The translations under genes were made by a program, and so were the position numbers. A stretch of 18,182 nt of DNA from Pinguiococcus pyrenoidosus. Lineage: Eukaryota > Sar > Pinguiophyceae > Pinguiochrysidales > Pinguiochrysidaceae. Shown here piece by piece: positions 1 through 8,845 of the stretch (positions within the stretch are counted from its first letter, which is position 1; the number at the start of each line of letters is the position of its first letter). Below the pieces are notes generated by a model, which worked only from the letters and a program-made list of their open reading frames with translations, ran no database searches and had not been told where the DNA came from. The DNA lies in contig JAAMXY010000144.1 of the NCBI GenBank assembly GCA_019677205.1, positions 1-18,182 on the forward strand. Direction: 5' to 3'.

Positions 1-694
1 CCTCCTCCGCGCCGTCATCCGCGAAGAGGTCGTCGCCGCCCATGTCGTCGTCGCCGAAGAGGTCATCTCCGTTCATGTCATCTGCAGGCGCTTCTCCGGC
101 CGGCTTCAGGTTCACCTTCTGCCCCTTGCCTTTGCCCTCCTTGCGCGTCGCCGCGGCATCGACATCCGCTGCAAAGCTCACGGACACGTTCGGGAGGCAG
201 TCCTGCGCATTCCATGTACCAACCAGATTCTCTCGTAAGATTCATGGTCGCGACGTTGAAGCTTCCTCGCCCTCACCTTGGGCACGCCGCGAGGCTCCGA
301 CGCGTAGCCGACGCCTTGCGCAAAAGCGGGCACAAGTGCGCCAGTCGGAACGGTCGGCGCCGTGGGAGCCACGACCTTCGGCGCGGACTTTGGGAGCGCC
401 GCCGTGGGCTTGCTGAGCAGGGTCGTCACGTGCTTGTACCTGGGGCAAGGAAGAGTTTGGCGTCAATTCCAGTTCAGAACTACACCACCTCTCCGCCCTG
501 AGCTGCACTGCATTTGGATGGGGACAGCGTAGGAGTGCTCACCAGCGGTACGCGTGGGGGTAGGTGGCGGGGGTGGGCACGACGCTGAGAGAGCTGTAGA
601 CCTTTTTGTCTTCCTCGGAGAAGGCCCAGCCATTGACATAGCTGCTGTCGCGCAGCTTGGCATCCAGCTGCGCCATTTCGATGAGGGCGCTCAT
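1..694 (-). CDS. EEF1B: Translation elongation factor eEF1B (beta/delta-type GDP/GTP exchange subunit), 5' part only
   Basis: Three exons are read on the minus strand: 694-543, 439-277 and 202 running off the window start. Introns 542-440 (GTGAGC...CAG) and 276-203 (GTGAGG...CAG) keep frame. Residues 1-54 resemble the GST-like N-terminal domain of eEF1B: the segment DSSYVNGWAFSEEDKKVY is followed by a His-Ala-x-Arg-Trp-Tyr-Lys-His block (HAYRWYKH), as in animal and plant eEF1B (LxxRTYIEGY... HALRWYNH). An Ala/Pro/Val-rich linker follows, then a Lys/Gly patch (about 125-135) and an acidic tract (146-172) with two DDLF units, matching the acidic DDxDLFG region before the exchange domain. The C-terminal exchange domain, which would catalyse nucleotide exchange on eEF1A, should lie left of position 1. 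About 172 residues are visible. The start is the ATG at 694, the first in the helix that begins the domain. The family is clear; beta versus delta paralogue cannot be decided. Confidence 0.85.
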
Positions 695-1046
695 GATGAG
701 GGGCGGCGAGCGGCGAAGGCAACGGACGTCCACGGACAAGGCAGAGGAGCTGGCCCAGTGCAAAAGACGCATCCGACCTGCGTCGCCCACGTTGCATCTG
801 TCCGCTTCCAGCTGTCATGATCTTGGTCTGTCCTGTCCGCGTTCCTCCAAAATCGGAGTCTGTCCTGCTTGTTTCCCGCCAGAACCTGTTGTGGTCGTTT
901 GAGAGCCGCGTGTGGACGAGAGGGATCGGGAAAGCGCCCAGGACGGTGCTTGAGAAGTCGTGTTGTGAGGGCTGCAGCTCCTTTGCTGCACCATGATGGC
1001 ATGGGAGGCGCGAAGATGAGAAGCTTTCTTTGAGCGCGGAGAAGTC
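695..1046. promoter_or_regulatory. Divergent promoter region between eEF1B and SGF11
   Basis: These 352 bases separate two outward-facing start codons (694 minus, 1047 plus), so both promoters and 5' UTRs must lie here. An exact TTTCCCGCC (E2F-type consensus) is at 872-880. I see no TATA-like AT stretch and no CCAAT box. Open frames crossing the region look like chance frames. The regulatory role is inferred from position only. Confidence 0.5.
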
Positions 1047-1758
1047 ATGCCCGACCCGGCTGAATCCGTCTCGGTCGAGCTACTGGACGAGATGCTGATG
1101 CTTCTGATCGACTCGGTGGCGTTCGAGGTTCGCATGCCGTGCCGCCGGAGGCTTCTTGGTGCGAAGCGTCGCTGCTGGACGAATTGACCCATCCCACTCC
1201 TTGCAGATCCATCGAGACATCCACGCCGGTCCGCTGGGACTGGTGGGCGTGTACGGCTGCCAGGCGCTTTTGGCGGCTCCTGCAGGTGCGCACCGAGGCG
1301 GTGAAGAAGATCGGTCCGCGACCTCACGAGCATGCAACTCGATTCGTCCTCTAGACGCGTCCTCTTCAGATGCCAGCAAAGCTCTGGTGGTGTGTCCGTC
1401 CTGCGGCGCGAAGATCGCAGCCACCAAGTTCGCTGGCCACTACGCCCGCTGTGGCCAGGGTGGGAGCGGACGGCGCTCGAGGAAGGCCAACGGGTCCGGG
1501 ACCTGGTCGCCCTCGCGGGAGCTGAGCGTGAACTCTCTGATGGATCTGCCAAGTGGGCTTGCCGAGCCCGCTGCTCCGGAGCCCACCAACATTCGTTTGC
1601 GGATGCAAATGATCGGGGACCAAGTACAGAGCATCGTGAGCGTGCAGGACCACCACGGCTTGCCAACGGTGCCTCGCGAGACGCAACCGTTTGATCCGCT
1701 GCCGTTGGAGCAGGAGTCCGAGAACGACTGGTTCCTGGCTCACCTGCCCGACAGCTGA
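1047..1758 (+). CDS. SGF11: SGF11/ATXN7L3-like subunit of the SAGA histone deubiquitinase module
   Basis: Exons are 1047-1127, 1207-1285 and 1355-1758 (187 aa). Introns are 79 bp (GTTCGC...CAG) and 69 bp (GTGCGC...TAG), with matching phases 0 and 1. Residues 8-27 form an acidic/hydrophobic helix ending AFE; splicing joins it to IHRDIHAG, reproducing the FEVHRxVKxG segment of ATXN7L3/Sgf11, where the N-terminal helix packs against the deubiquitinase module. The Sgf11-type zinc finger follows, with C67, C70, H82 and C86 (CPSCGAKIAATKFAGHYARC), close to the CPxCxRxIAASRFAPHLEKC of known members, then a Gly/Arg-rich segment. In known SAGA this finger contacts the nucleosome acidic patch and helps Ubp8/USP22 remove ubiquitin from H2B. 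The tail of about 100 residues is low complexity and unlike known domains. It ends upstream of NAA35 in the same orientation, 722 bp away. Identification rests on finger plus helix together. Confidence 0.85.
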
Positions 1759-2480
1759 GGAGTCCTGTCCGAGCCTTGATTGTCCCTTAGTTGCGCTGTC
1801 AACCGCTCTTGTGCACAGCTTCGCGCGATAGCTCGTATGTTGCAAAGCTAGCCTCAAATTTGCAAAGTCTGCCGAACCAGGCCAGGAGTAGCGACTTCCT
1901 TCAGTGAGCATCGGACTGCAGCAGTCGTGCCTGCCCTCTCTTGTTTTGAAACCCCAGACGCCATCGTCTCGTGGCACCCTTGGGTGGAGAGGCTTTTGGT
2001 CCTTTCCTCACAACCTGACATTGGCCAAGGCGCGGTGATCAAGGTGGAGCGAAGGCCGAGCGGGACGGACACCGGACGACTTCTGAGAATACCGTTGCGA
2101 AAATCTTTCATCTGATCATGACTACTTCCTAGATCGATATGATTTTCTGTCATATCATTTCCTAAATCACTTAAAAGAATAGTTATGTATAGGAGGATAT
2201 TAATTTAAAATAACGGATACTGGCTCCAAAGCTCTCAGCCGCAGCTCGGGGCTGGAAGCTGGGCGACGCCTTCTCCTTCGCCGTCAGCGGCTCGAGCAAG
2301 AGGCGGGGCCACGGCGTCTCCGTACCCTAACGTCTTATCGGAGAAGCAGTTGTGACTGCTTGGATCCTTTGCGCGCGTTCTTCAGGCGTTTCTTCGGATC
2401 TTCGTAGAGACCACTGAATGCCGTCCGCGCTCCTCTGTGCATAGGTCAGCACGGATTCTTTCTTCTGAGGTAGCAAAGCC
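1759..2480. other. Intergenic region between SGF11 and NAA35
   Basis: I see no gene in these 722 bases. They hold the 3' end of SGF11 and the promoter/5' UTR of NAA35. An AT-rich island (about 2130-2215) stands out from GC-rich surroundings and carries a perfect 7-bp inverted repeat (2136-2142 and 2150-2156). A reverse-strand CCAAT lies at 2020-2024. Short open frames here lack recognisable protein features. Confidence 0.4.
2136..2156. repeat. Inverted repeat / potential stem-loop in AT-rich island
   Basis: GATATGA at 2136-2142 is the exact reverse complement of TCATATC at 2150-2156, with a 7-base spacer. It sits in an AT-rich stretch about 380 bases after the SGF11 stop codon and 325 bases before NAA35. 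It could be a 3' end signal, a palindromic protein site or chance in AT-rich DNA. Confidence 0.45.
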
Positions 2481-5009
2481 ATGGCAGAATCACCGTGGAG
2501 GGATGTGACGCAGTTGGTGGGTGACGGGTGCGGCGCGCTGCCGACGAATCGGATCCTCTGCCTCCCGGACTTCGAGCTCAATGAGGCGATGTGCGCGCTG
2601 GAGCTCTGCGCGCCCAAGCTGGACACGGTGATGTCGGAGCCCAAGCAGTTTCTCATGCCCAGCAAGCATCTGGAGAGGCTGAGAGAGCTTGGCGGCGAAC
2701 TGCTGCCCGAGAGCCTCGTCCATCGAAGCGTTTTGCGCCTGGTGACGGCGCAGCTGGCGTACCTCAGCGGCGCCTTGATCCAGGAAAGTGTTGGCTCGTT
2801 CGTCTTCTGCCATGCAGTCGGCTTGCAGGCGCTCACGGAGGCCATGAAGGACTTCCGGGAGGAGGATGGCGGGAGCGTCAGCTTGCACACGCAGTGCCTG
2901 GCGACGCTCGTGTCGCTGGTGCTGGGCATCTCCCGGGTCGCGCATCGGGTTGTGGAGAAAGCGGACGTTTTCGAAGAAGATGATTTCCTCGTGAGCGTCA
3001 CGGGGGTCGATCTTCTTGAAGACGAGAATGGGGCAGGGGAGAGCGCCCCGCAACAAGAGCTGGGAGATCAAGCGGAAGCACAGACCGACGTTGGTCGTGC
3101 GCTGCTCAAGAACCCCGCGTACCTCGCAGACTGCACCTTGAGACGGGTAGAAGCGGAGGGCGCATCGGATAGTATAGAAACTTACGCCTTGGCCACTCGG
3201 GCGCTAGTGGGCTTCTTTCGGGGGCTGCAGATACTAGGGGCCGACCAGCTGCCAGGTCAAGATCTGCAGTTCGAGCCGACGAAAGCGCGCGAGCAGTTCG
3301 CGGCGGCGTCCGACGATTTCAAGTCTTTACTGGGCCACCTGAAGACGCACTGTGACAGGGAGGCAGCATCTGATGATGTGGCCGTGGACTTCATCAATGA
3401 CGATGATCTTGCCTTCGACATTTTCTTCCATCGGGGGATTTTTGGGAATGGTGGACACCGACGCGTGCCCTTTGGACGCTGTTTGATTGGCGACGTTTTT
3501 GACCGCTGGACGCAGCTATGTCAACTGATGACGGAGAGCTGTGACATCATGCTGCTGCGCGGCTTCTATGTCATCCGGCTCTGTGTGCGAGACTTTGGAA
3601 GGCGGTCCGTGAACGTCCTCCCGCGATCTGTCATCGTGGTAAACCTAATCAAGGGCGACGAGAGCCTCGTCTTTGGTGGCCTGCCGCTCTCCTTGATTGT
3701 CCGGGAGTACATGCGATCTCTCGGGGTGCCAGGCAGCTTCCTCACCTGTGAGGCAGGCATCGAGCTGTTGCAGCAGTGCTTGCGCTTGGTCGTCGATTCG
3801 ATTACGGCCCCGCTGTACAGTCGAACTGTGGTGCGCGCACGCCTGCAACGCATCTACGAGGAGTGGACGACGGTTCAAGGACTCGCGGCCACTGCAGACG
3901 CTGTCATCCTGGAGAGCATGAACATCCAGAAGGAGCAGCGATTCTTCTTCAACTGGGCGAGCACCGAAACCCTGCGAAGTCAGGTTCAGTACCTCGAGAC
4001 CGGACTTGAGATGGGCTTGTATCAACCGCAGGAGCTGGACATGGTATACTGGTACCTTGACTTCACGATGCGCGCCCTTCTGCACAAGCTGGCGACCTCG
4101 AGGGTCGTGCAGACGCAGCTGCGGGAGATCCAAGCTCAGAGGGAGGCCGAGGAAGCCGCCGCGCAGGCCAGCAAGAAGGCGAAGAAGAAGGGCAAGAAGA
4201 AGAAGGAGAAAGCCAGAGCCCCCAAGGTCCCTCCAGTTCTGCAGGAGTACCACCCGATGGAGCTGATGTACACGGCGCGACACCAGGTCTGCGTGTGCCT
4301 GTCCCACTTCCTGCGCGGACTTCGCGGCAAGGGACTGCTGAAGGACGCATCACTGCCCGGCTTTAATGAGGGTGCGCGCTTTCGGCAACGGTTTGGGCTG
4401 TTCAACGTGGGCTCCCAGCCGCAAGCCTTGTCTCATGTGCGGTATGTTGCCGCCTGTCGAGGGATCCTACCCTCGGCCGAGCAAGCGTTGGAGAGGTTGC
4501 GGATGGACGCGGAACAGCAGGGCGACGCAGACTTGGAGAAGAGCATCGCCCTGCTGCTGGAGGAGCCGAGCCCGGAGGTGGATACGACCGAAACTTTGCA
4601 CAACATTCGACAAGAGCTGAAGCAGGGAGCGAAGCTGTGGACCGCCTTGGACCATATGCTGGAGATCCTGGCCCCCAGGAAGGGGCCTGATGGCAAGCCG
4701 CTGGTTGACGGAGTCAACGACTTGAGGAATGCATTCCACTCTGGATTCATCGATGCCTCCGAGCTCGAATACAACAGCTCCTTGTTGTACCAACGGCATT
4801 GCCGTGAGATCAAGGAGCTGAAACGTGTGTGTTTGATGAATTCCATCTTGCTCTCCAGGCTGGAGAACAACGGGTACGAGATGCCTGCGAATCAAAGGCT
4901 GGTGGTAGCCACGGGATACGATGAAACTGCTTCGGGAGCGCACATCCACTACATCACAACCTCGCTTGCCGCTGTAGGAAGCAGTACGGACGCAGAGAAA
5001 GCCTCGTAG
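2481..5009 (+). CDS. NAA35: NatC N-terminal acetyltransferase auxiliary subunit NAA35/MAK10
   Basis: This is a single 842-codon reading frame without introns. The start ATG at 2481 has a strong context (GCCATGG). In known eukaryotes NAA35/Mak10 is the large ribosome-anchoring subunit of NatC, which with NAA30 and NAA38 acetylates N-termini such as Met-Leu and Met-Phe. Family hallmarks are visible: W-x-DVT near the N-terminus (6-10), the FELNEAMCALELCAPKLD block at residues 31-48 (known members read LFEAMSAIEMMDPKMD), a VFEEDDF motif near residue 160, a central helical region with EEWTTVQ, and the QYLETGLEMGLYQPQELDMVYWYL segment matching the LSGFELELYSxHEYxYIYWYL region. A lysine-rich stretch follows at about 563-582, also present in animal NAA35. 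It is longer than the roughly 725-aa human protein, partly through extra residues near 180-200 and at the C-terminus. It converges on the gene that ends at 5174. Confidence 0.93.
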   Translation: MAESPWRDVTQLVGDGCGALPTNRILCLPDFELNEAMCALELCAPKLDTVMSEPKQFLMPSKHLERLRELGGELLPESLVHRSVLRLVTAQLAYLSGALIQESVGSFVFCHAVGLQALTEAMKDFREEDGGSVSLHTQCLATLVSLVLGISRVAHRVVEKADVFEEDDFLVSVTGVDLLEDENGAGESAPQQELGDQAEAQTDVGRALLKNPAYLADCTLRRVEAEGASDSIETYALATRALVGFFRGLQILGADQLPGQDLQFEPTKAREQFAAASDDFKSLLGHLKTHCDREAASDDVAVDFINDDDLAFDIFFHRGIFGNGGHRRVPFGRCLIGDVFDRWTQLCQLMTESCDIMLLRGFYVIRLCVRDFGRRSVNVLPRSVIVVNLIKGDESLVFGGLPLSLIVREYMRSLGVPGSFLTCEAGIELLQQCLRLVVDSITAPLYSRTVVRARLQRIYEEWTTVQGLAATADAVILESMNIQKEQRFFFNWASTETLRSQVQYLETGLEMGLYQPQELDMVYWYLDFTMRALLHKLATSRVVQTQLREIQAQREAEEAAAQASKKAKKKGKKKKEKARAPKVPPVLQEYHPMELMYTARHQVCVCLSHFLRGLRGKGLLKDASLPGFNEGARFRQRFGLFNVGSQPQALSHVRYVAACRGILPSAEQALERLRMDAEQQGDADLEKSIALLLEEPSPEVDTTETLHNIRQELKQGAKLWTALDHMLEILAPRKGPDGKPLVDGVNDLRNAFHSGFIDASELEYNSSLLYQRHCREIKELKRVCLMNSILLSRLENNGYEMPANQRLVVATGYDETASGAHIHYITTSLAAVGSSTDAEKAS

Positions 5010-5173
5010 AAGAGGGTGCAATAACTAAAGCTGTTCCGCGTGCATCGCTTCTTCAGCGTTGACCGCCTTTCACCGCGGCGTTCACCATCATGCGCAAAGG
5101 CCACCCTTTCATCGTAGCAAGCCTTCCGCACGAAGAAATCAGGACCACACGAGGACCGCGTCCCGTGCTCTTG

Positions 5174-5465
5174 CTATTGCTGATGCGTGAAGTACATCGC
5201 CCCGGCGATAATCAGCCCTGAGACAGCGCACGCAGAGACGGAAAGACAAAGGGAACGGCATGAGTTGACGAAGGGGGATTGTGGCGTCGCTCAAACAGGT
5301 GGGATCCTCTATGCAGCAGCGAGGGTCCGATGCCGGTGCTGAGGTCGTACCGGAGGCGAGAGCGGCGACGCCCCCAAGCGTATACTCCTCGTGAAAGAGG
5401 GTGACCAAACTCGCAAACAGTCCGGCAAGGGTAACGCTTCCTGCCAGTTGATACACCTGCGACAT
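5174..5465 (-). CDS. Small two-helix membrane protein, unrecognised family
   Basis: Two exons on the minus strand, 5465-5351 and 5217-5174, are joined across a 133-bp intron (GTACGA...CAG, phase 1). From the ATG at 5465 they give 52 residues, MSQVYQLAG... to ...YFTHQQ. Two hydrophobic segments (about residues 5-24 and 30-47) are separated by a short HEEYT loop, so a membrane hairpin is likely. The second segment is only seen after splicing (ALAS-G-LIIAGAMYF), which supports the intron. The N-terminus is uncertain. The frame stays open upstream to an in-frame TAG at 5510-5508 (LLRATRGVQEGLLS before the Met), so more exons may lie between 5508 and about 5720, but the introns needed there would be only 40-50 bp. 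I do not recognise the family. It ends 164 bp from the convergent NAA35 stop. Confidence 0.5.
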
Positions 5466-6175
5466 CGAGAGCAACCCTTCCTGGACGCCCCGCGTCGCCC
5501 TCAAGAGCTATGTCCCGTATGCTCTGCGCGCCTTCCTGGGCCAAAACCTCAGAATGGCGTTGCCGTGTGTCTTCCTCGTCCCTGCTGAGGCCGGGCACTT
5601 TCGAGGACTATCAGGCGGATGCAGACGCAGAATTTTAGCGCGACGGGTCATCCTGACACCGCTTTAGGGTGTGCGTCTTTCGTCCCACACCGGAGGTGCT
5701 TTGACAGAGCCATTCGGAATCGACTGACCACGTGTCTGATTGGGTGCATCCACGCCCGTTGCGCGGAGGCTGCCCCTGTACATTCAGCCGTTTGCCGAAG
5801 TGCGCAGTATGGGGCGAAGGATGGGGCCAGCCCCTTGGGCTCTAGGTTTCCCGGTCCAATCGCCGCAGACCTTCTTTGTCTGTCCCCACCTTCTTCACTC
5901 CCGCAGAGCTCGACAAGTCAAGAACGGACAGACAAGGGTGCACAAGAGAACTCCGTTCAGGCGTTCGTCTCCCGACGGCGAAAGGATTCCTTTCGAGATC
6001 TTTCTCCCCGCGCGGATCCATCGAAGGCCACACGGACAGCTGCGGCGCCCTTTGCACTTGAGCCAGGAATTGAGAGCCGAGTCCTCTCTCCCCAACGCCG
6101 ATTGGTGTCCATGCACATGCGCATGGAGTCCGCCAGCTGCAAGGGAGTCCGACTTCTCTGACAGCGCGCCGGGCG
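5466..6175. promoter_or_regulatory. Divergent intergenic region with CCAAT boxes
   Basis: About 710 bases lie between the minus-strand small membrane protein gene and the plus-strand glycosyltransferase-like gene. CCAAT-type motifs are at 5743-5735 (minus, CCAATCAGA), 5856-5860 (plus) and 6105-6101 (minus, CCAATC). The first is identical to the core of the CCAAT boxes upstream of the FAR1-like gene. Long open frames here (for example 5740-6624, plus) have Arg/Pro/Ser-rich, low-complexity translations and look like chance frames. The part nearest 5465 may include upstream exons of the minus-strand gene. Confidence 0.4.
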
Positions 6176-8739
6176 ATGCACCTCGCGGCCACCATGGAAA
6201 CGCTCGCGGGCATGTGGCCGGAAGTGAAGGACCGGATCTGCAGCTTCAAACTGGGCCTGCGGCTCGCCGCGCTGGCTATCTCGTCCTTCATGATCGGTGG
6301 AATGCTTGTGGCGCTGTTGTTCCAGAGCCCGCCCCCGCCGGTGCTCCCGGTCGGCAGCCTGTCCGACGCGCAAGATATCGGGAGTCCGCTGATGCCGCCG
6401 CCAGCAGTACCGGTGAGCATCGCGGACACGGTAGTGCGACGCGGCCCCAAGACGCTGCGGATTCTGCACATCATCACCACGCTGGACGAGTACAGCAATC
6501 TGGGGCGCGGCCAGATCCGCGGATCCTCCAGACTACCTGGCATCCAGTATCTCTTATCGGTACGTCTTGTGCTCTGAAGGCACGGGAGGCCTGCGCAGGC
6601 CTTACCGCTGCTTGCCGACGATGACTAGGGCATTGAGGACCTGTGCGAGACCGGCGTCGGCGAGAAGTACCAGGTGCAGGTCGGGGTGTACATCATCGCC
6701 GGCTGGGCCGCCGAGGCGCGGCGCAAGGAGTTTGAAGACGCGTTGCAAAGTGAGTGGACTGCCACAGCTTGACGGAGGGCCGGCTTTTACGCATGCGCAG
6801 TGTTTCCTTGCCTTTGACGTCATCTTCCTACATCTCACTTTCGCCGCCTCTTCAAGGATGCGGAGACGCCTTGGTGAAGGATGGGCTGAAGATCTGGGAG
6901 AATGCCATCCCCACTATCGAGCAGGATGGGAAGACGAGGCCGTACACACGCGCTCTGGCGCGGCAGCACCGCTTCGTCATTCAGAACGAGTGGTTCGTCG
7001 GCCCCATTTCTTCACCGCAGTCACTGCCTTTCTCATGTAAAGTTCCGCGGACCTGGACCAAAACAGGCCGCACTACGACATGTTCAGCGCCTGGGAGGAC
7101 GACATGTACGTGGGGCCGAGTCACTTCCGCCACTTCTTGGAGTTCTCCGCGATTCTGGAGGACATGGCGGCGAAGTCCCCGGACGCGCCCACGGACGAGT
7201 CGGTGGAGCGGGGTTGGAGCGAGCGGCTCACTCGACAGGACTACCTGCACATCCTGCCTGGCTTCGTACGCGTCGAGAGCGCGCTGGTGGGATCCGAGCC
7301 AGCGGATCCTCTCATGTTCGAAGCGGTATGCAACAGCATTCAGAGGCACCCGAGATCCATCAAAGACCGATGGTCGTCCCCTTTTTGCTTGTTTGTTTTT
7401 TTTTCTGATTTTGTGTTTTTGCGCAGGCGCAGCCTTGCTGTCCGCAGCCCCATCCAGAGGCGACGGTGGACATGAAGCACGCGAAGGAGAAGTTCCGGAA
7501 GGACGAACTCATCGCGTGGGAATGGGGTGTGGAAGGTGAGCCAGCGAAGTCATGCGCAAGAGAACCAAGAGACGCTCTTCTTACGCTCGGATGTGGATCA
7601 AAGGGCTCGGAGTGCGCTACTTGCCCTCACCTTTCCGAGCATGGGTTGCCGTCATTCCGGGGAAGTCGGGAGGCTGGCTCAGGAGCTACACAGGTTCGAA
7701 GTCGTGCTTGGTCCCAGCTGTTCCTCCCGTCGGAGCCCTGTGACTTGACGCCGCTCCACGCCGATGCGACAAAGGTCTGGGAAAGAATGGAATAGCGGCA
7801 GGCTCCAGCGGGCCCGATAGGTTTGGCCAACAGGTACTGGCGAGGCTAGGGAAAGCTTCAGGGGAAGACACTTCGGGCACACGCTTAACAACGAGGCTTG
7901 TAGGCTGGATTTATGGCCACGAAGATCCAGATCGAACGCTTCCAGAAGCAATGCCCTCGCGGCTTTCTACCTCCAAACTCGGATGAGTTGATGGCGACAT
8001 GGTGAGCATCGCCGTTGCTCTTAGAACTCGCGTGCATGGGGTCTGAGTCTTTGTGTGTCGTTCGCGTCTGATCAGGTGGCCAACCGGCAACGTGGAGTTT
8101 TGGTCGGGGGGCTTCCAGCTCTTCGGGCCCAACAGGTCCGCCTTTATCGCCGCCTGTCTGCAATCGCGCTACTTTTCTTGATCCGCGTTTGCCTCCCAGA
8201 TGTCGATTTGCTCGCGTGATGGACATCACCTCCCCAGAGAGCTTTTCAAAGCATCTCTTGTTCCACACCAGCAACAACAAGCAGGTGAGGCGAAGGCAAG
8301 GGACCGACGCATCCTGAAGCTTGCGTGCAGAAGCTCAGCATTCATCCATTCACAGATCCAGATGCCCAACCGCATGGTCGCCGTGGAGGAGATCTACACG
8401 ACTCTCGTGAAGCGGGCCGACAAGGCAAGGAGGAAAGCACAGGACGAGGGAGCCGTCTTGGACTTCACAGAAGACCTCGACTCGCCGCCACCTGGAGAAG
8501 AATCTTCGTCTTCCCAGGACGATGCAGTCTCGCACGCAGAGCAGGAAGAGCAGGAAGAGCAGGAAGGGGATGGGGCACTTGAGGCGGCTGGAGGCAAGCG
8601 AACAGGTGATCTTGGAGTGAATGATGTGCAGTCTGAAAGTGTGGCGACCGTGGGCGTTGAGGAGGTGCCTGATCGGCCCTCTCGTCCCGACGACCCTATC
8701 GTCCACAATCCACCGAGAGTCTGGGAGAATGGCGATTGA
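6176..8739 (+). CDS. Type II membrane glycosyltransferase-like protein with EDD motif (11 exons)
   Basis: Exons: 6176-6559, 6629-6749, 6857-6992, 7067-7325, 7427-7535, 7604-7693, 7775-7833, 7904-8001, 8076-8135, 8200-8284, 8356-8739. All ten junctions keep frame, giving 594 aa from the first ATG, or 588 from the ATG at 6194, which has a better context (GCCACCATGG). A transmembrane helix at about 26-49 with a short cytosolic side and a Pro-rich stem suggests a Golgi type II protein. The luminal part has RILHIITTLDEY (start of a nucleotide-sugar-like fold), RALARQHRFVIQNEWPHYD, then FSAWEDDMYV (E224-D225-D226, a DxD-like acidic motif), LPGFVRVE, DELIAWEWGVEGLGVR, AGFMATKIQI, GFLPP, VEFWSGGFQLF and FSKHLLFHTSNNKQ. 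From memory this pattern matches uncharacterised glycosyltransferase-like proteins of diatoms and other algae; the enzymatic role is inferred. The last 90 residues are an acidic low-complexity tail. The exon 3/4 boundary has a second option (6989/7043). Confidence 0.72.
7395..7426 (+). other. Strong polypyrimidine tract and duplicated 3' splice site (intron 4)
   Basis: The fourth intron (7326-7426) ends in a long T-rich tract followed by GCGCAG-GCGCAG. Two in-frame acceptors lie 6 bp apart (after 7426 or 7432), so splicing could include or skip Ala-Gln. This is a NAGNAG-like alternative acceptor. Confidence 0.5.
8539..8565 (+). repeat. Three tandem 9-bp units (GAGCAGGAA) in the acidic tail
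   Basis: Three exact copies of GAGCAGGAA encode repeated Glu-Gln-Glu in the C-terminal tail of the glycosyltransferase-like protein. It is a coding microsatellite, likely length-variable. Confidence 0.8.
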
Positions 8740-8845
8740 CGAGTCCTAGCGCGAAGGCAACTCAGAAACAGTATGTTCAAACTTGCTCCCAGAGTCCCAC
8801 CCTTCTACACGATCATGAAGGCTTTGGGCTGGCTTGGGCGGGGCC

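Noticed and set aside
815-1666. Long minus-strand frames (815-1666 and 1366-1977) across SGF11
   Set aside because: They are antisense to the spliced SGF11 exons and introns, very Arg/Ser-rich and without domain features.
5740-6624. A 294-codon plus-strand frame overlapping the start of the glycosyltransferase-like gene
   Set aside because: It is low-complexity and Pro/Arg-rich, reads through the first intron, and competes with the frame holding the transmembrane helix and conserved blocks.
6990-7042. Alternative intron 3 of the glycosyltransferase-like gene (53 bp, acceptor at 7042)
   Set aside because: It keeps frame but adds residues between HRFVIQN and PHYDMF. The 74-bp alternative (6993-7066) has a length typical of the gene and gives the more natural NEW-PHYDMF junction.
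7691-7702. GGTTCGAAGTC resembling a tRNA B box
   Set aside because: No A box, acceptor stem or anticodon arm fits around it. It is explained by a GTTCGA 5' splice site at the end of exon 6.
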